NCBI GenBank assembly: GCA_041397305.1
Contig: JAWKWX010000011.1
Span: forward strand, 1-64,000
Source of the DNA: TMP-24 sp041397305
GTDB lineage: Bacteria; Pseudomonadota; Alphaproteobacteria; Rhodobacterales; Rhodobacteraceae
Reading direction: 5' to 3'
Length of the DNA: 64,000 nt
Shown here: one piece after another, positions 18,076-27,499 of the stretch
How the letters are laid out: every line of letters begins with the position of its first letter
Numbering within the stretch: the first letter of the stretch is position 1
Translations under genes and position numbers: made by a program
Notes under the pieces: model-generated
What the model was told of the DNA's origin: nothing
Database searches by the model: none
Seen by the model: only the letters and a program-made list of their open reading frames with translations

Positions 18076-19343
18076 CACTCCCCCTTGATCCGCTCGACAA
18101 GCGCACCGACGCCCGCAAGCTTTTCCTCCAGCCGCTCGTACCCGCGGTCGAGGTGATAGACCCGGCGCACCAGCGTCTCGCCCTCGGCAGCCAGCCCCGC
18201 GAGGATCAGCGAGACCGAGGCGCGCAGGTCGGTCGCCATCACCGGCGCCCCTTTCAGCTTCTCGACCCCCGTCACCGTCGCATGGCCGCCGTGAACGTCG
18301 ATCTCCGCCCCCATCCGCATCAGTTCCGGCGCATGCATGAAACGGTTCTCGAAGATCGTCTCTTCCAGCACCGACGTGCCATGGCCCGTGCACAGAAGCG
18401 CCATCATCTGTGCCTGCAGATCGGTCGGGAAGCCGGGGAAGACCTCGGTCTTCACATCCACAGCCTTCACCCGGCCGGTGGCATGGGCGACCTTCAGCCC
18501 GGCCTTGGTCTCCTCGATATGAACGCCCGCCTCTTCCAGCTTGTCGCAGAAAGACCCCAGAAGCGCGCGCCGCCCGCCCAAAAGCTCGATCTCGCCCCCG
18601 GCGATCGCAGGCGCAATCATGTAGGTGCCCAGCTCGATCCGGTCCGACACGATCCGGTGCGTCGCGCCATGCAGCCGGTCGACACCCTCGATGGTGATCG
18701 TCGCCGTCCCCTCGCCCTCGATCTGGGCGCCCATCGCGCGCAGGCAGGCCACCAGATCGACGATCTCGGGTTCGCGCGCGGCATTCTTTAGGACGGTGGT
18801 GCCTCTGGCCAGCGTCGCCGCCATCACGATATTCTCGGTCGCCCCCACGCTCGCGAAGCGCTGTTCGATCACCGCGCCCTTCAGCCCCTTCGGCGCGGCC
18901 GCATGAAGATAGCCTTCCTTCAGCTCGATCTCGGCGCCCAGCGCCTCAAGCCCCGCGATATGAAGGTCCATCGGCCGGGCGCCGATCGCGCAGCCGCCGG
19001 GAAGCGAGACGACCGCCTGCCCCGCCCGCGCCAGAAGCGGGCCAAGGACGAGGTTCGAGGCGCGCATCTTGCGCACGATGTCATAGTCCGCCGTCAGGTT
19101 CGTGAGGTCATGCGACGACAGCGCCAGCACCTGCCCGCCCTGCATCGAGGTCACTTCGGCGCCCAGCGATTGCAGAAGCTGCGTCATCGTCTTGATATCC
19201 GAAAGCCGCGGGGCATTGGTCAGCGTCAGCGGCTCGTCCGAAAGAAGCGTCGCAGGCATGAGCGTCAGGCAGGCGTTCTTCGCCCCCGCGATCGCTATGC
19301 TGCCCCGAAGGGCTCCATTGCCCTTCACAAGTATCGAATCCAT
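18075..19343 (-). CDS. murA: UDP-N-acetylglucosamine 1-carboxyvinyltransferase MurA
   Basis: MurA transfers enolpyruvate from PEP to UDP-GlcNAc, the first committed step of peptidoglycan synthesis. The 422-residue protein has the substrate lysine/asparagine pair in AGAKNACL (Lys22-Asn23) and the active-site cysteine Cys118 in SLPGGCAIGARPMDLH, the residue attacked by fosfomycin. The C-terminal LTRAS-like arginine region is also present. It is co-translated with DUF2948. Confidence 0.97.
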   Translation of the reverse strand: MDSILVKGNGALRGSIAIAGAKNACLTLMPATLLSDEPLTLTNAPRLSDIKTMTQLLQSLGAEVTSMQGGQVLALSSHDLTNLTADYDIVRKMRASNLVLGPLLARAGQAVVSLPGGCAIGARPMDLHIAGLEALGAEIELKEGYLHAAAPKGLKGAVIEQRFASVGATENIVMAATLARGTTVLKNAAREPEIVDLVACLRAMGAQIEGEGTATITIEGVDRLHGATHRIVSDRIELGTYMIAPAIAGGEIELLGGRRALLGSFCDKLEEAGVHIEETKAGLKVAHATGRVKAVDVKTEVFPGFPTDLQAQMMALLCTGHGTSVLEETIFENRFMHAPELMRMGAEIDVHGGHATVTGVEKLKGAPVMATDLRASVSLILAGLAAEGETLVRRVYHLDRGYERLEEKLAGVGALVERIKGE

Positions 19344-19352
19344 CTGCCCGCC

Positions 19353-19508
19353 TCAGCTTTCTTTTTTCTCGGTCCCGGCCCCGTCCGCCTGCCCGTCGCT
19401 GCGTGCCCGCGCCTGCGCCTTGCGGCGCTGCAGGTTCGCCCGGAGAGCGGCCTTCCGCCGCTCCTCCCGCGTCGGTTCGCGTTCGGCCTTTCCCGGTTTT
19501 TCATCCAT
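19353..19508 (-). CDS. Small basic/acidic protein upstream of murA
   Basis: The minus strand encodes 51 residues from an ATG at 19508: MDEKPGKAEREPTREERRKA, then ALRANLQRRKAQARARSD and a KKES end. It is almost wholly charged and helical. Its stop is 9 bases before the murA start, so it leads the murA operon. Similar tiny Arg/Lys/Glu-rich proteins are common in this position in Rhodobacterales; no function is known. The same DNA also carries, on this strand but in another frame, the distal end of the recombinase frame up to 19519. Confidence 0.72.
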   Translation of the reverse strand: MDEKPGKAEREPTREERRKAALRANLQRRKAQARARSDGQADGAGTEKKES

Positions 19509-19598
19509 GCCCGCCTTCCTACAGCGGATCGGAAAAAGGGTCCAGATTGCCCTTGCACGGGGGGAAGTTTGCCACTAAACCGCGCCCCACGAAACGGC

Positions 19599-19673
<75 letters not shown>

Positions 19674-20039
19674 TCTCGCTTTTTGATCCCGAAATTCCCA
19701 CTAAGTACCTGAAAGGGAACGAGAATTCGGGAGTTCCATACACCCCATTCTGGCTATATCTGAGCGGCTCGGCAAAGGCCAATCTGAGGACTGTTTGACG
19801 AATAGCGAAGTCGCCATTCTTGTATATATTCCAAGGACTTGAAAGGAATCGCAAGGCGAGTTCAATACAATCCTCCAGCCGTCCCTTTGGTGGCACCGAT
19901 CTGTCGAGGCGTTCCTGAAGAACGAGCCTGTTGCGTTCCAGCTTTTCGATCCGCGCTTCATAGGCACTTACGACTGACGCACTTGTCGCTTCGACGATCC
20001 GATCAAGCAGGCTTTCGATTTGCTGTGTGTTTTCCTTGA

Positions 20040-20068
20040 GTTCCTTTGTAACCGTCCGGTCTGACCGC
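20040..20068. repeat. Left target duplication and left inverted repeat of the IS66 element
   Basis: GTTCCTTT occupies 20040-20047, followed by the 21-bp terminal repeat from 20048 to 20068, which begins GTAACCGTCCGGTCTG. The tnpC stop codon abuts the repeat. Confidence 0.95.
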
Positions 20069-21571
20069 TACCCGTTCCATCGCCAGGGAAGCAGATCGTC
20101 GACTTTGGTGATCTTGTAGTCGGGGATGCGGGCGAGGGTGTCGGCGAGCCAGGCGTGGGGATCGACGCTGTTGAGCTTGGCGGTCTCAATCAGGGTGTAG
20201 GCGATGGCGGCGGCCTTGCCGCCTGCCTCTGAGCCGACAAAGAGATAGTTCTTCCGTCCGAGGGCGATGGCGCGCATGCCGCGTTCGGCGGCGTTGTTGT
20301 CCAGTTCCAGGATGCCGTGGTCGAGGTAGGGGCGCAGGCGGTCCATGCGGGTCAGCGCGTAGCGGATGGCGCTTGCGAGCGGGGACTTGCCCGAGATCGT
20401 GGTGAGTTGCATGGCCAGCCAGGCCTCGATGTCGTCGAAGACCGGGGGCGGCATGGGCGCGTCGCAGGTCGGCGCGACGGTCAGGTGGCGACCCTCTGGC
20501 CTCCTTCTCGACAGCATAGAGTTGCGCGATCCGGCAGATGGCCTCTTCGGCGATGGGCGAACCCTGCGACCGGTGGATGTCGACGAACTTGCGCCTGACG
20601 TGGGCCATGCAGGCGACTTCGCGGATCGCCCGGTTCGATACAAATCCTCGAACCCGGCATAGCCGTCGGCATGCATCCAGCGCGGAACCGGGCGAGATGA
20701 TCCTTCGGGTGCTGGCCTTTTCCTGTCGCCGGAGAAGCGATACCAGGCTGCGGGAGGAGCCTGCCCGCCCCACGGGCGTTCGTCGCGGGCATAGGTCCAG
20801 AGCCGTGCCGTCTGCGTTTTGCCGGTGCCGGGCGCGAGCATGCTGATGGGCGTATCATCGGAGAAGATCGCCTCGGCAGATGGGACATGGCGGCCGATGG
20901 CATCGGCCAACGGTTCCAACAGGGCGGTGGTCTTGCCGACCCAGTCCGCCAGGGTTGAGCGGTCTAGGTCGAGCCCTTCGCGGTCGAAGATCTGGCTCTG
21001 GCGATAAAGCGGCAAATGGTCGGCATACTTGCTGACCAGCACATGGGCCAAGAGGCCCGGCCCGGGGCGGCCGCGTTCAATAGGGCGGGAGGGCAGCGGG
21101 GCTTGCACGAACCGTTCACCCAGCAGGCGCAGGTCAGCCTCGGCCGCACGATCCGATTCACGATGAAGCGTCCCGGCACATACTCCAGCTCTTCGGTGAC
21201 ATCCTCCCCGATCCGGCGCAGGCGCCCGCCGCAATCGGCGCAGGCATCTGCCTCGGGGGTCAGTTCGATCTCCATCCGCGGGATGTGATCGGGGATCGGA
21301 CGGCGCTTCGGCTTGTCCTTCTCCTCGATGTCCGGCAGCTTCATCCGCGCCGTCATCGCCGCCGCCGCGATCTCGCTGGTCTCAAGCGCCAGCTGTAACT
21401 GCTCGGCCGTCTCCGGAGGATGCCCCGAACCGGTGCGCGCGGTGCCCGGCAAGCTGATGGCGCAGCTTCTCGATCAGGATTGCCTGGGCCTTCACCTCGG
21501 CCAGCAGCCGCGCGGGTGAAGCTGCGCAGCTCCTCGGGGTCGTCCGGCAAGGTCAGGGTCTGATCGAGCAT
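20068..21571 (-). pseudogene. tnpC: IS66 transposase TnpC, broken by several indels
   Basis: Pieces of TnpC appear in order but in changing frames: MLDQTLTLPDDPEELRSFT, then ETAEQLQLALETSEIAAAA and the zinc-finger part (CADCGGRLRRIGEDV), then FVQAPLPSRPIERGRPGPG through SDDTPISMLAPGTGKTQTAR, then EVACMAHVRRKFVDIHRSQG, and the C-terminal LDNNAAERGMRAIALGRKNY ending PWRWNG. At least five shifts are needed. Several fall at homopolymers, for example one extra C near 21513 and one extra A near 20719. The DDE catalytic residues are present in separate fragments. The gene is non-functional as written. Confidence 0.92.
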
Positions 21572-21977
21572 GGGAGAAGTCTATCCCACGGGATTCCTTG
21601 TGGGAATCCTGCGATTGCACGGCGGTCAGATTATCCCCGGCCGAAGGCCGCCATATCCTTTCCGGTGCCCGCCAGTCGATGCCCTCCAGCAGCATCGACA
21701 ACTGGGCGGGCGTCAGCGCGATCTTCCCCTCCTTCGCCGAGGGCCAGACAAACCGTCCCCGCTCCAGCCGCTTCATGAACATGCAGGCGCCCTGACCGTC
21801 CCACCAGATGACCTTGACCAGATCGCCACGACGGCCGCGGAAGACGAAGAGATGCCCGGCAAACAGGTCCTGCTTCAGCACCGCCTCGGCCTGCGCCGCC
21901 AAGGCTGCAAAGCCCTTGCGCATGTCCGTCACCCCGGCCGCCAGCCAGACCCGCGTATTGGCCGGAACCGGGATCAC
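21492..21977 (-). CDS. tnpB: IS66 accessory protein TnpB (C-terminus altered)
   Basis: The frame has MIPVPANTRVWLAAGVTDMR, KGFAALAAQAEAVLKQDLF, VFRGRRGDLVKVIWWDGQG and the end LLEGIDWRAPERIWRP, all classical IS66 Orf2. The usual protein stops there at about 115 residues, but this frame reads on to 161 and into tnpC. One surplus base around the GGGG at 21640 would explain it. It overlaps the tnpA stop by 4 bp. TnpB is required for IS66 transposition, but its role is not defined. Confidence 0.85.
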   Translation of the reverse strand: MIPVPANTRVWLAAGVTDMRKGFAALAAQAEAVLKQDLFAGHLFVFRGRRGDLVKVIWWDGQGACMFMKRLERGRFVWPSAKEGKIALTPAQLSMLLEGIDWRAPERIWRPSAGDNLTAVQSQDSHKESRGIDFSHARSDPDLAGRPRGAAQLHPRGCWPR

Positions 21978-22372
21978 ACCGTCAGCCCCGGATCAGCCGC
22001 GCCGGCGCACCAGGATCGTAACTGCCGCTGATCCGCATCCGGTGACCGCCTGCCAGTTCGATCTCGATGTGGTTGTCGGCGGCGGGCACCGTCATCGGCG
22101 CCGCCTTCGCCTCCGCGACAATCTCCACAAGGAAGAAAGCGCGCTTCCTCCGACGGGGCCGGAACCAAAGCCGGGTCGGGCGCAAAACAGGGATCGCGCA
22201 ACCACTTGAAGATCAGATTGGCATTGACCGCGTAGCGCCGTGCCACCTGCGCCACCGAAACACCCGGCGCAGCCGTCTGAAAACAGATCGACCGCTTCTC
22301 CTCATCCGTCCAGAGCCGCTTCGTCCGACGCGCCAAGTCATCACCAGAGTGTCCACTATCGATGGTGGACAC
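21974..22372 (-). pseudogene. tnpA: IS66 accessory protein TnpA, frameshifted
   Basis: The N-terminal helix-turn-helix part is intact: RLWTDEEKRSICFQTAAPGV, SVAQVARRYAVNANLIFKWL. After SEEARFLP the frame goes wrong, while the expected continuation (VEIVAEAKAAPMTVPAADNH, IEIELAGGHRMRISGSYDP) is found in a neighbouring frame at about 21990-22140. One indel near 22140 therefore breaks it. Confidence 0.88.
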
Positions 22373-22399
22373 TACCCGGCACTCTCACCCTGCGGCAGG

Positions 22400-22428
22400 G
22401 CGGTCAGACCGGACGGTTACGTTCCTTT
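22400..22428. repeat. Right inverted repeat and right target duplication of the IS66 element
   Basis: The 21-bp repeat at 22400-22420 is the exact reverse complement of 20048-20068, ending GGACGGTTAC. GTTCCTTT follows at 22421-22428, matching the left duplication. Confidence 0.95.
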
Positions 22429-23593
22429 TTGAGCGCTTCTTTCTCAGACTGTGCCACCGACAGGCGCATGTTCCAGGCATCTTGGATCATGGCCTTTGCG
22501 AGCTCGAATAGACCTTTGGCAGGTTGCATGCCTCGCAGTATCTCGGCGAAGCCCTCTTCCATCTTTGCCCGAGGGACCGACTTGCTCTTGGCTTCGCAGC
22601 CGCGTGTCTCGCAGCGATAGTATGCGTAGTGGCGGCGGCAACCTTTTGACCACGCAGCGGTCATGGCGTTTCCACAGCAGTCGCAGACGACAAACCCTCT
22701 CAGCGGAAAATCGGTATTGAAGTCCTTGCGCGCCGCAGGGCCGCGCGCGCGTCCTTCGAGATTGTCTTGAATACGCTGGAAAGTCTCGAAACTGATCAGG
22801 CCCTCGTGCTTGCCTTTTGTCAGGCCAACACCCCATTTGGGAGCTTCGACGTAACCTGCATAGACAACTTTGCGGAGCAGGCGGCTCACTGTCATGGGGC
22901 GCAGCGACCCGTCGCTGCGATCTTTGGGAAAGTGAGGGCTGCGCTCCAAAAAGCGCTGCACTTCTGCTTGCGATGCCAGATGCCCAAGCGCAAACCCTTC
23001 GAGCGCTTCACGCACAACGCCCGCAAGCACTTCATCGGGGATGAGCACTTTGCCGCCACCCGATGGCGAATTCGCATAGCGATAGCCGACAGGCGCGCGG
23101 AAGACCCAAAACCCGTTTTCAACGCGCGCTTTCATTTTTTGAACAACCTGACGGCGGTTTTGTTCACGCTCCAATTCGCCTTGAGCGGCGATCACGGTCT
23201 CAATGAATTTGCCTTCTGGCGTATCTTCAAATCGGAAGTTGAGACATTCGATGTTCGCACCTCGCTTTAGAAATTCACGCCGAAGTTTGAGGTGAAACTC
23301 TGTGTCGCGGGCAAAGCGCTTGAGATCGTCAAAAATCACGACATACGGCTTGCCCTTTTGCGCGTCGAGATAACTGAGAAGCGCGACCATCCCAGGGCGG
23401 CGCATGAAGTCGCCGCCGCCGCTGACATCGTCGGGGAATACGGCTTCAACCTCGTATCCCTTTTCATCGGCATAGGCACGGCAGCGTTGTTCCTGGCTTT
23501 CGAGGCCGCTGCCTTCAATGCGTTGCTTCGTAGATGAAACGCGGCAATAGATCAGTGCGTGTGAAACCTTCGTACTCTTATCGTAGTCGTCTT

Positions 23594-23932
23594 TCATTCT
23601 ATCTCCAGACTACCCCCATGGGCATCTTCATCGGTGTCGGGCTTGCCTGAGCATACCGCATCAGGCGCATGAGTACCGTTCAGCGTGGCCAATTCGCGGG
23701 GTTTTCCACAGACTTCTTGAAGCGGATGCACGTCGAAGCCCAACTCGACAAAACTGATGATCACCATCCATAGTGCCTGAAGAAACTCCTCCTTCTGCGC
23801 TTCGGTCATGTTCGTTCCATCGAGGTACGCTTGGTAACGCTCGACATCCACCCGAACGAGACGTTTGGCGGATGCTTCGAACGTGCTTTTCAGGTCTTCT
23901 TGACCTGCCGAAATGTTCAAACCGTCATCCAT
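23594..23932 (-). CDS. Small protein co-translated with the recombinase
   Basis: The 112-residue protein (MDDGLNISAGQEDLKSTFEA, then TEAQKEEFLQALWMVIISFV) overlaps the recombinase start by 4 bp, so the two are coupled. It has no motif I recognise. The internal hydrophobic helix and the position immediately upstream of a large serine recombinase recur in alphaproteobacterial islands. A recombination accessory role such as directionality factor is possible but is speculation. Confidence 0.72.
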   Translation of the reverse strand: MDDGLNISAGQEDLKSTFEASAKRLVRVDVERYQAYLDGTNMTEAQKEEFLQALWMVIISFVELGFDVHPLQEVCGKPRELATLNGTHAPDAVCSGKPDTDEDAHGGSLEIE

Positions 23933-24058
23933 GCGCTCCTCCTTTCGGAGCGAGGTGTTTCCACCTCCTTTTATTGTACCACAAACCGTGAAAAACGCCT
24001 AATTTCTGCGGGTTACAGAGGGGATTTGGTATTTTCCTGTGCTTGAAAAGTGCCGATT

Positions 24059-24664
24059 TTAGGCTCTCACAACCGACCTTGAATGCGTGGACTTACGCGA
24101 CTTACGCAGCTCGTCCATGCGCGGACGGTGGTACTTCTCTTCGAGCTCCTTGCCCGTGGCGTAGAGCTCTCGTCCTTCCACAGCATGATAGTTCACGCTC
24201 ATGAGTACCTTGGCGGCATTCTCCGTGATGGACAAGGAACGGGCGAGCGCTGCGCCCTCGCGGTCATAAGCCTTGTAAAAAGCTTCAGTCTCACCCGTAG
24301 AGATCGCCTCCAGGGTCTTACGGGCCGATTGCAGTGCCAATTCGGGCGTACTTTCGGGCAGGTTCTGTTCTCGCACCATCAGCGCTTCGCGCGTGGCATT
24401 CATCGTGCGGCCAAATTGGGCAGCGAAGACATCGCGGATGATCGTCTCGCCCTTCATAGCATCGAACTTCTCCGAGCGCGCAAACGCATGGGCGTAATCG
24501 GTCAAAGGCTCGCGAAACGAGCCTGTCTTGTGGATGTGCCGATTGATGATGCTGGCCAGATTCATCGCGATATCAGTTTGCGCATCGGTCAAAGTCTGGC
24601 CTTGAAAGCTCTTCAGCACAGCCTGCTTTTGGGCGGTTATGCGCGGCTCGAACTTCTCTGTCAT
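24059..24664 (-). CDS. Island hypothetical protein, helical
   Basis: Not recognised. The 201-residue protein is almost entirely helical and charged (MTEKFEPRITAQKQAVLKSF, LTDYAHAFARSEKFDAMKGE, SITENAAKVLMSVNYHAVEG) and ends in a basic tail (RKSRKSTHSRSVVRA). It follows the 163-residue gene at 25183-24692 by 27 bp on the same strand. Its basic tail and its place between the recombinase and the coupling-protein operon suggest a DNA-associated or transfer-related role, by inference only. Confidence 0.72.
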   Translation of the reverse strand: MTEKFEPRITAQKQAVLKSFQGQTLTDAQTDIAMNLASIINRHIHKTGSFREPLTDYAHAFARSEKFDAMKGETIIRDVFAAQFGRTMNATREALMVREQNLPESTPELALQSARKTLEAISTGETEAFYKAYDREGAALARSLSITENAAKVLMSVNYHAVEGRELYATGKELEEKYHRPRMDELRKSRKSTHSRSVVRA

Positions 24665-24691
24665 GGTCTTCTCCTATGTTTGAGTTTGAGG

Positions 24692-25183
24692 TTATCGGCT
24701 CCAAGAGCGCACGCGTCGGTCGGGACCAGAGCGGCGATCTACGGACTTTTGGAAGTCGCGGAGAGGCTTTTCTCTTTGCATCACGCGTTTCTCGCAGTTC
24801 TCCAGCATGTCCCTAAGGACACCTGTTTCTGCGACATCGATGCGCGCCAAGTCCTTGTCATGGGCATCGCGGACCTGTTTGTCGGCCCGCCGATTGATCT
24901 CGGTCTTGTCGAAATTGTCCAAGCCCATGAATTTGGGGACGAAGCGCCGCTTAATCGATCCTGCCTCATCGATCAGCCGCTGACGGGCTTCGTCAAAGCG
25001 CTGATTGTAACTCAGCTCAAAAGCCCGCTTGGTGAAGGTGCGCTTCCCGCCAAATTCTTCGGTAAGTTTGCGGAATTTTTGCCATTCCGTCTCGTTCATG
25101 ACGCGCGCTAGCTTGTGGCGCAGCTCGTAGAGATCGCCGCGCGGTTTGAAATGCGCGCGCACCTGATCTGACAGCTCAGACAT
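24692..25183 (-). CDS. Island hypothetical protein, highly charged
   Basis: Not recognised. The 163 residues are charged and helical (QVRAHFKPRGDLYELRHKLA, EFGGKRTFTKRAFELSYNQR, MLENCEKRVMQREKPLRDFQ), ending with SVDRRSGPDRRVRSWSR. The Arg-rich tail suggests nucleic-acid contact. It probably forms a transcription unit with the 201-residue gene downstream. Confidence 0.7.
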   Translation of the reverse strand: MSELSDQVRAHFKPRGDLYELRHKLARVMNETEWQKFRKLTEEFGGKRTFTKRAFELSYNQRFDEARQRLIDEAGSIKRRFVPKFMGLDNFDKTEINRRADKQVRDAHDKDLARIDVAETGVLRDMLENCEKRVMQREKPLRDFQKSVDRRSGPDRRVRSWSR

Positions 25184-25259
25184 GGCCTAGTTCCATTGAT
25201 CTTGGGGAGATAAGTCGCAAAATTTGCGTGAGATGAATCCGCTTTGTTATGCTGAATCC

Positions 25260-25508
25260 ATGATTGAATTCCGACATATAGACGACATTGAAGATTATCT
25301 GGAGCCGATGGATTACGAGACCTTCTGGCAAGAGATCAAAGGCTTCTGCCTGATCCTGATCCCGCGCGAGAAATGCGATGCCGACATTGAAAACGGCGTG
25401 GATGAAGAGACCGTCCTGATCGTGCTGAAGAACCTCGCACGCATTGAATTGGCATCCATCCTGAAGCTCAAATGGCGCTGTGACGTGCCAATGCGCACCA
25501 TGCACTAG
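25260..25508 (+). CDS. Small acidic hypothetical protein on the opposite strand
   Basis: The frame from an ATG at 25260 encodes 82 residues (MIEFRHIDDIEDYLEPMDYE, then FCLILIPREKCDADIE). It is strongly acidic with a hydrophobic central strand. It lies alone on the plus strand between two minus-strand units and ends 20 bp from the stop of the next minus-strand gene. Amino-acid composition looks protein-like rather than random, but no family is recognised. An upstream ATG at 25224 is an alternative start. Confidence 0.55.
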   Translation: MIEFRHIDDIEDYLEPMDYETFWQEIKGFCLILIPREKCDADIENGVDEETVLIVLKNLARIELASILKLKWRCDVPMRTMH

Positions 25509-25528
25509 GTGATACTTCGAACGGGACA

Positions 25529-25813
25529 TCACTCTGCCCCCGCCTTGAAGAACTTCACCCAGGGACAACGGCCATTCTCAGCCGCACCCGTGAACGGTCC
25601 ATACGGCCCGACGTAAGTGCAGCGCGTATAGTGGCGCTCGGCAAACGGGTCCATGCCCTGGCCTTGGTCAAGCCACGAGTAGGACCAGATGCCATGCGGA
25701 AGGCCAAGGGCATTATAGGTGAGCCACAGCCCCAGTGGGACAATCAGCCATGCGAAATAGCTGAGCTTGATGAAGCGCGGCCTTTGGGCACGCCACGGAA
25801 CCAACCAGTTCAT
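25529..25813 (-). CDS. Small membrane protein behind the coupling-type ATPase
   Basis: From MNWLVPWRAQRP (25813) this is a 94-residue protein with one membrane helix (LSYFAWLIVPLGLWLTYNAL) and a short exported tail with two cysteines (RCTYVG, GRCPWV) that could form a disulfide. Its ATG overlaps the stop of the TraG/VirD4-like gene by 4 bp. The unit is the last of six overlapping genes. It may anchor or regulate the ATPase, by inference from coupling. Confidence 0.7.
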   Translation of the reverse strand: MNWLVPWRAQRPRFIKLSYFAWLIVPLGLWLTYNALGLPHGIWSYSWLDQGQGMDPFAERHYTRCTYVGPYGPFTGAAENGRCPWVKFFKAGAE

Positions 25814-27198
25814 GATTGCGTCCTCTTCCTGATGTCGATGGTGACTCTTGGATCGGCAGGCAGTTGTGGGCCTTCGAGCGGGTTGTCCGCGAGTTCGCCG
25901 AAACAGAACGGAGCAACTTGGTGCTGGCCAACTTTGTGGCAGAGGATCCACCCGACGTTCTTCACGTGGATCAGTTGCTCATAAGGCTTCATACGCATCA
26001 GACGTTCAGCCGAGATCAGGCGATCTTTGCCCGTGCCGATGTTGGAGGAGTAGTCGAGCCCTGCGCTGTTCAGCCCCATGCTGTGCTGCTGTACAAGCGT
26101 CTCGCCGATGGCACGGGAAATACGCTCGCATTCCTCGAAGGAACTGAAGCCAAAATATTGCTTCACAAGCGCGTTCTCTTCTATCGTGGCGGTTTCCTTC
26201 TCGGAGTAGGCCCGCTGAATTTCCGAGCGCGATTGCGCGATGAAATGCAGATTGGCCCCGTATCCGCGCACGACCATCATCGCCGAGATGAGCGCCTTCA
26301 GTGGCGCGTTCGTTGATTCATCCAAAATGAAGTCCACGGGAATATGCTGGCCTGACAGCACGACATCGATGAAAGATTGCAGGTGCAGAGCATAATGAGC
26401 ACCAAGGCGCGCCATGTGCCGCTGCGGCCCGACGATGAAGATTACGTAGCGTTGTTTGAGCAGGTCTTCATGGGTCAGTTTTGCATCGCGCCCAGCGCTG
26501 TGCAGTGGGCTTCCCGCACTATAGATGCGAAGGGATTTCAGCGCCGCTGCGCGGTGCTGACCCCAATGCTCCTTATTGTTTGCTTCCATATCAAGGATGT
26601 GCGCGCCAAGGGCCTTTAGGACATCATCACCTTCTTCGACGGCGATGCGCGCCGCGCTCAACAGCACGTCTTGATCAGCCAGCATCGACCAAACGCCCCC
26701 TGGAACGGCGAGGCGTGGATCAGCGTTTAGCAGTTTGAGCTGACAGAATTCTTCGAAAGTCCGAGGCTCATCACGAAAATATTGGTTCTTGCCATCATTT
26801 GGCGGGTCGGGAATGAGCGCGTGATTTGCGTTTTCGATGGCAAATACCAACTCACCGTTCTTCGTTTCATGCGCCGCACGCAGACTTCCGAACGGCGAGA
26901 GCGGTATTCTAAAAGGGTTGTCCGCTCCTAGAACACCAAAGTCATCGATGATCGCGACCTTTCGGCCATAGCGATGGCAAGTCATTGCAAGCTGGCCTGC
27001 CATCTCGCCGTCCTTGCAATCATTGACCACGATGGCGCGGTTGGTATCGGGCAACAATGACAGGAGCCACGGGACGGCCCCGCAACTGGTTTTTCCCCCG
27101 CCCGCTGCCGAGAGTAGCAGACTGTGAGAATGTTTGGGCGCATAGAGCGCCTTGCCGTCCGCAGTCATCCCGAGCAATCGTTTGACAGGCTTAGTCAT
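25810..27198 (-). CDS. VirD4/TraG-like conjugative coupling ATPase (compact, no N-terminal membrane helices)
   Basis: The 462-residue protein from MTKPVKRLLGM has a Walker A motif AAGGGKTS at residues 31-38, a Walker B-like strand VDFILDESTNAPL, and a conserved GANLHFIAQSRSEIQRAY segment like the TraM-recognition/TraG C-terminal half. Coupling proteins feed relaxase-DNA complexes to a type IV secretion channel. Classical VirD4 has two N-terminal membrane helices; here they are missing and small membrane proteins are encoded next to it, so the membrane part may be split off. The start overlaps the previous gene by 8 bp. Confidence 0.8.
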   Translation of the reverse strand: MTKPVKRLLGMTADGKALYAPKHSHSLLLSAAGGGKTSCGAVPWLLSLLPDTNRAIVVNDCKDGEMAGQLAMTCHRYGRKVAIIDDFGVLGADNPFRIPLSPFGSLRAAHETKNGELVFAIENANHALIPDPPNDGKNQYFRDEPRTFEEFCQLKLLNADPRLAVPGGVWSMLADQDVLLSAARIAVEEGDDVLKALGAHILDMEANNKEHWGQHRAAALKSLRIYSAGSPLHSAGRDAKLTHEDLLKQRYVIFIVGPQRHMARLGAHYALHLQSFIDVVLSGQHIPVDFILDESTNAPLKALISAMMVVRGYGANLHFIAQSRSEIQRAYSEKETATIEENALVKQYFGFSSFEECERISRAIGETLVQQHSMGLNSAGLDYSSNIGTGKDRLISAERLMRMKPYEQLIHVKNVGWILCHKVGQHQVAPFCFGELADNPLEGPQLPADPRVTIDIRKRTQS

Positions 27199-27499
27199 GG
27201 AACATCCCCGCATCTTTGAGTGCGCCATCATCAGCCAACTCGGATGGTGCAGGTACGCGGGCGATTGCCGCAAACCGAGCGAGTTCGCGTTCGCGGATGT
27301 AGAGTTTGGTCATCGCGCGAAGGGCTGCGATCACGCTGGCCAGTGCAGCAACTCCTAGGAACATGCTCAGCAAGCCGAAACCCCACCATTTTGGGTTTGT
27401 CGGCCAAATGAGCCACGCTGCCGCGCCGAACAGGAAGGCTTGCAGCAGATGTCCGTTGACCTTGAGGATCGCGCCGATGGGCGTTGTGTTCGGGCTCAT
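27191..27499 (-). CDS. Small two-helix membrane protein of the coupling operon
   Basis: The 102-residue protein has two membrane helices (LLQAFLFGAAAWLIWP and GLLSMFLGVAALASVIAAL) followed by a cytoplasmic helical tail (LYIRERELARFAAIARVP). It directly precedes the TraG-like ATPase with an 8-bp overlap. Two short membrane helices plus a cytoplasmic helix are what a separated VirD4 N-terminus would look like; this is inference, not homology. Confidence 0.75.
   Translation of the reverse strand: MSPNTTPIGAILKVNGHLLQAFLFGAAAWLIWPTNPKWWGFGLLSMFLGVAALASVIAALRAMTKLYIRERELARFAAIARVPAPSELADDGALKDAGMFHD

Larger units (their letters stand above)
20048..22420 (-). mobile_element. IS66-family insertion sequence
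   Basis: The element is 2373 bp, bounded by perfect 21-bp inverted repeats starting GTAACCGTCCGG and flanked by identical 8-bp copies of GTTCCTTT, the duplication size typical of IS66. It carries tnpA, tnpB and tnpC on the minus strand, in normal IS66 order. All three frames look damaged by small indels although the ends are pristine. It is inserted in the recombinase gene. Confidence 0.97.
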
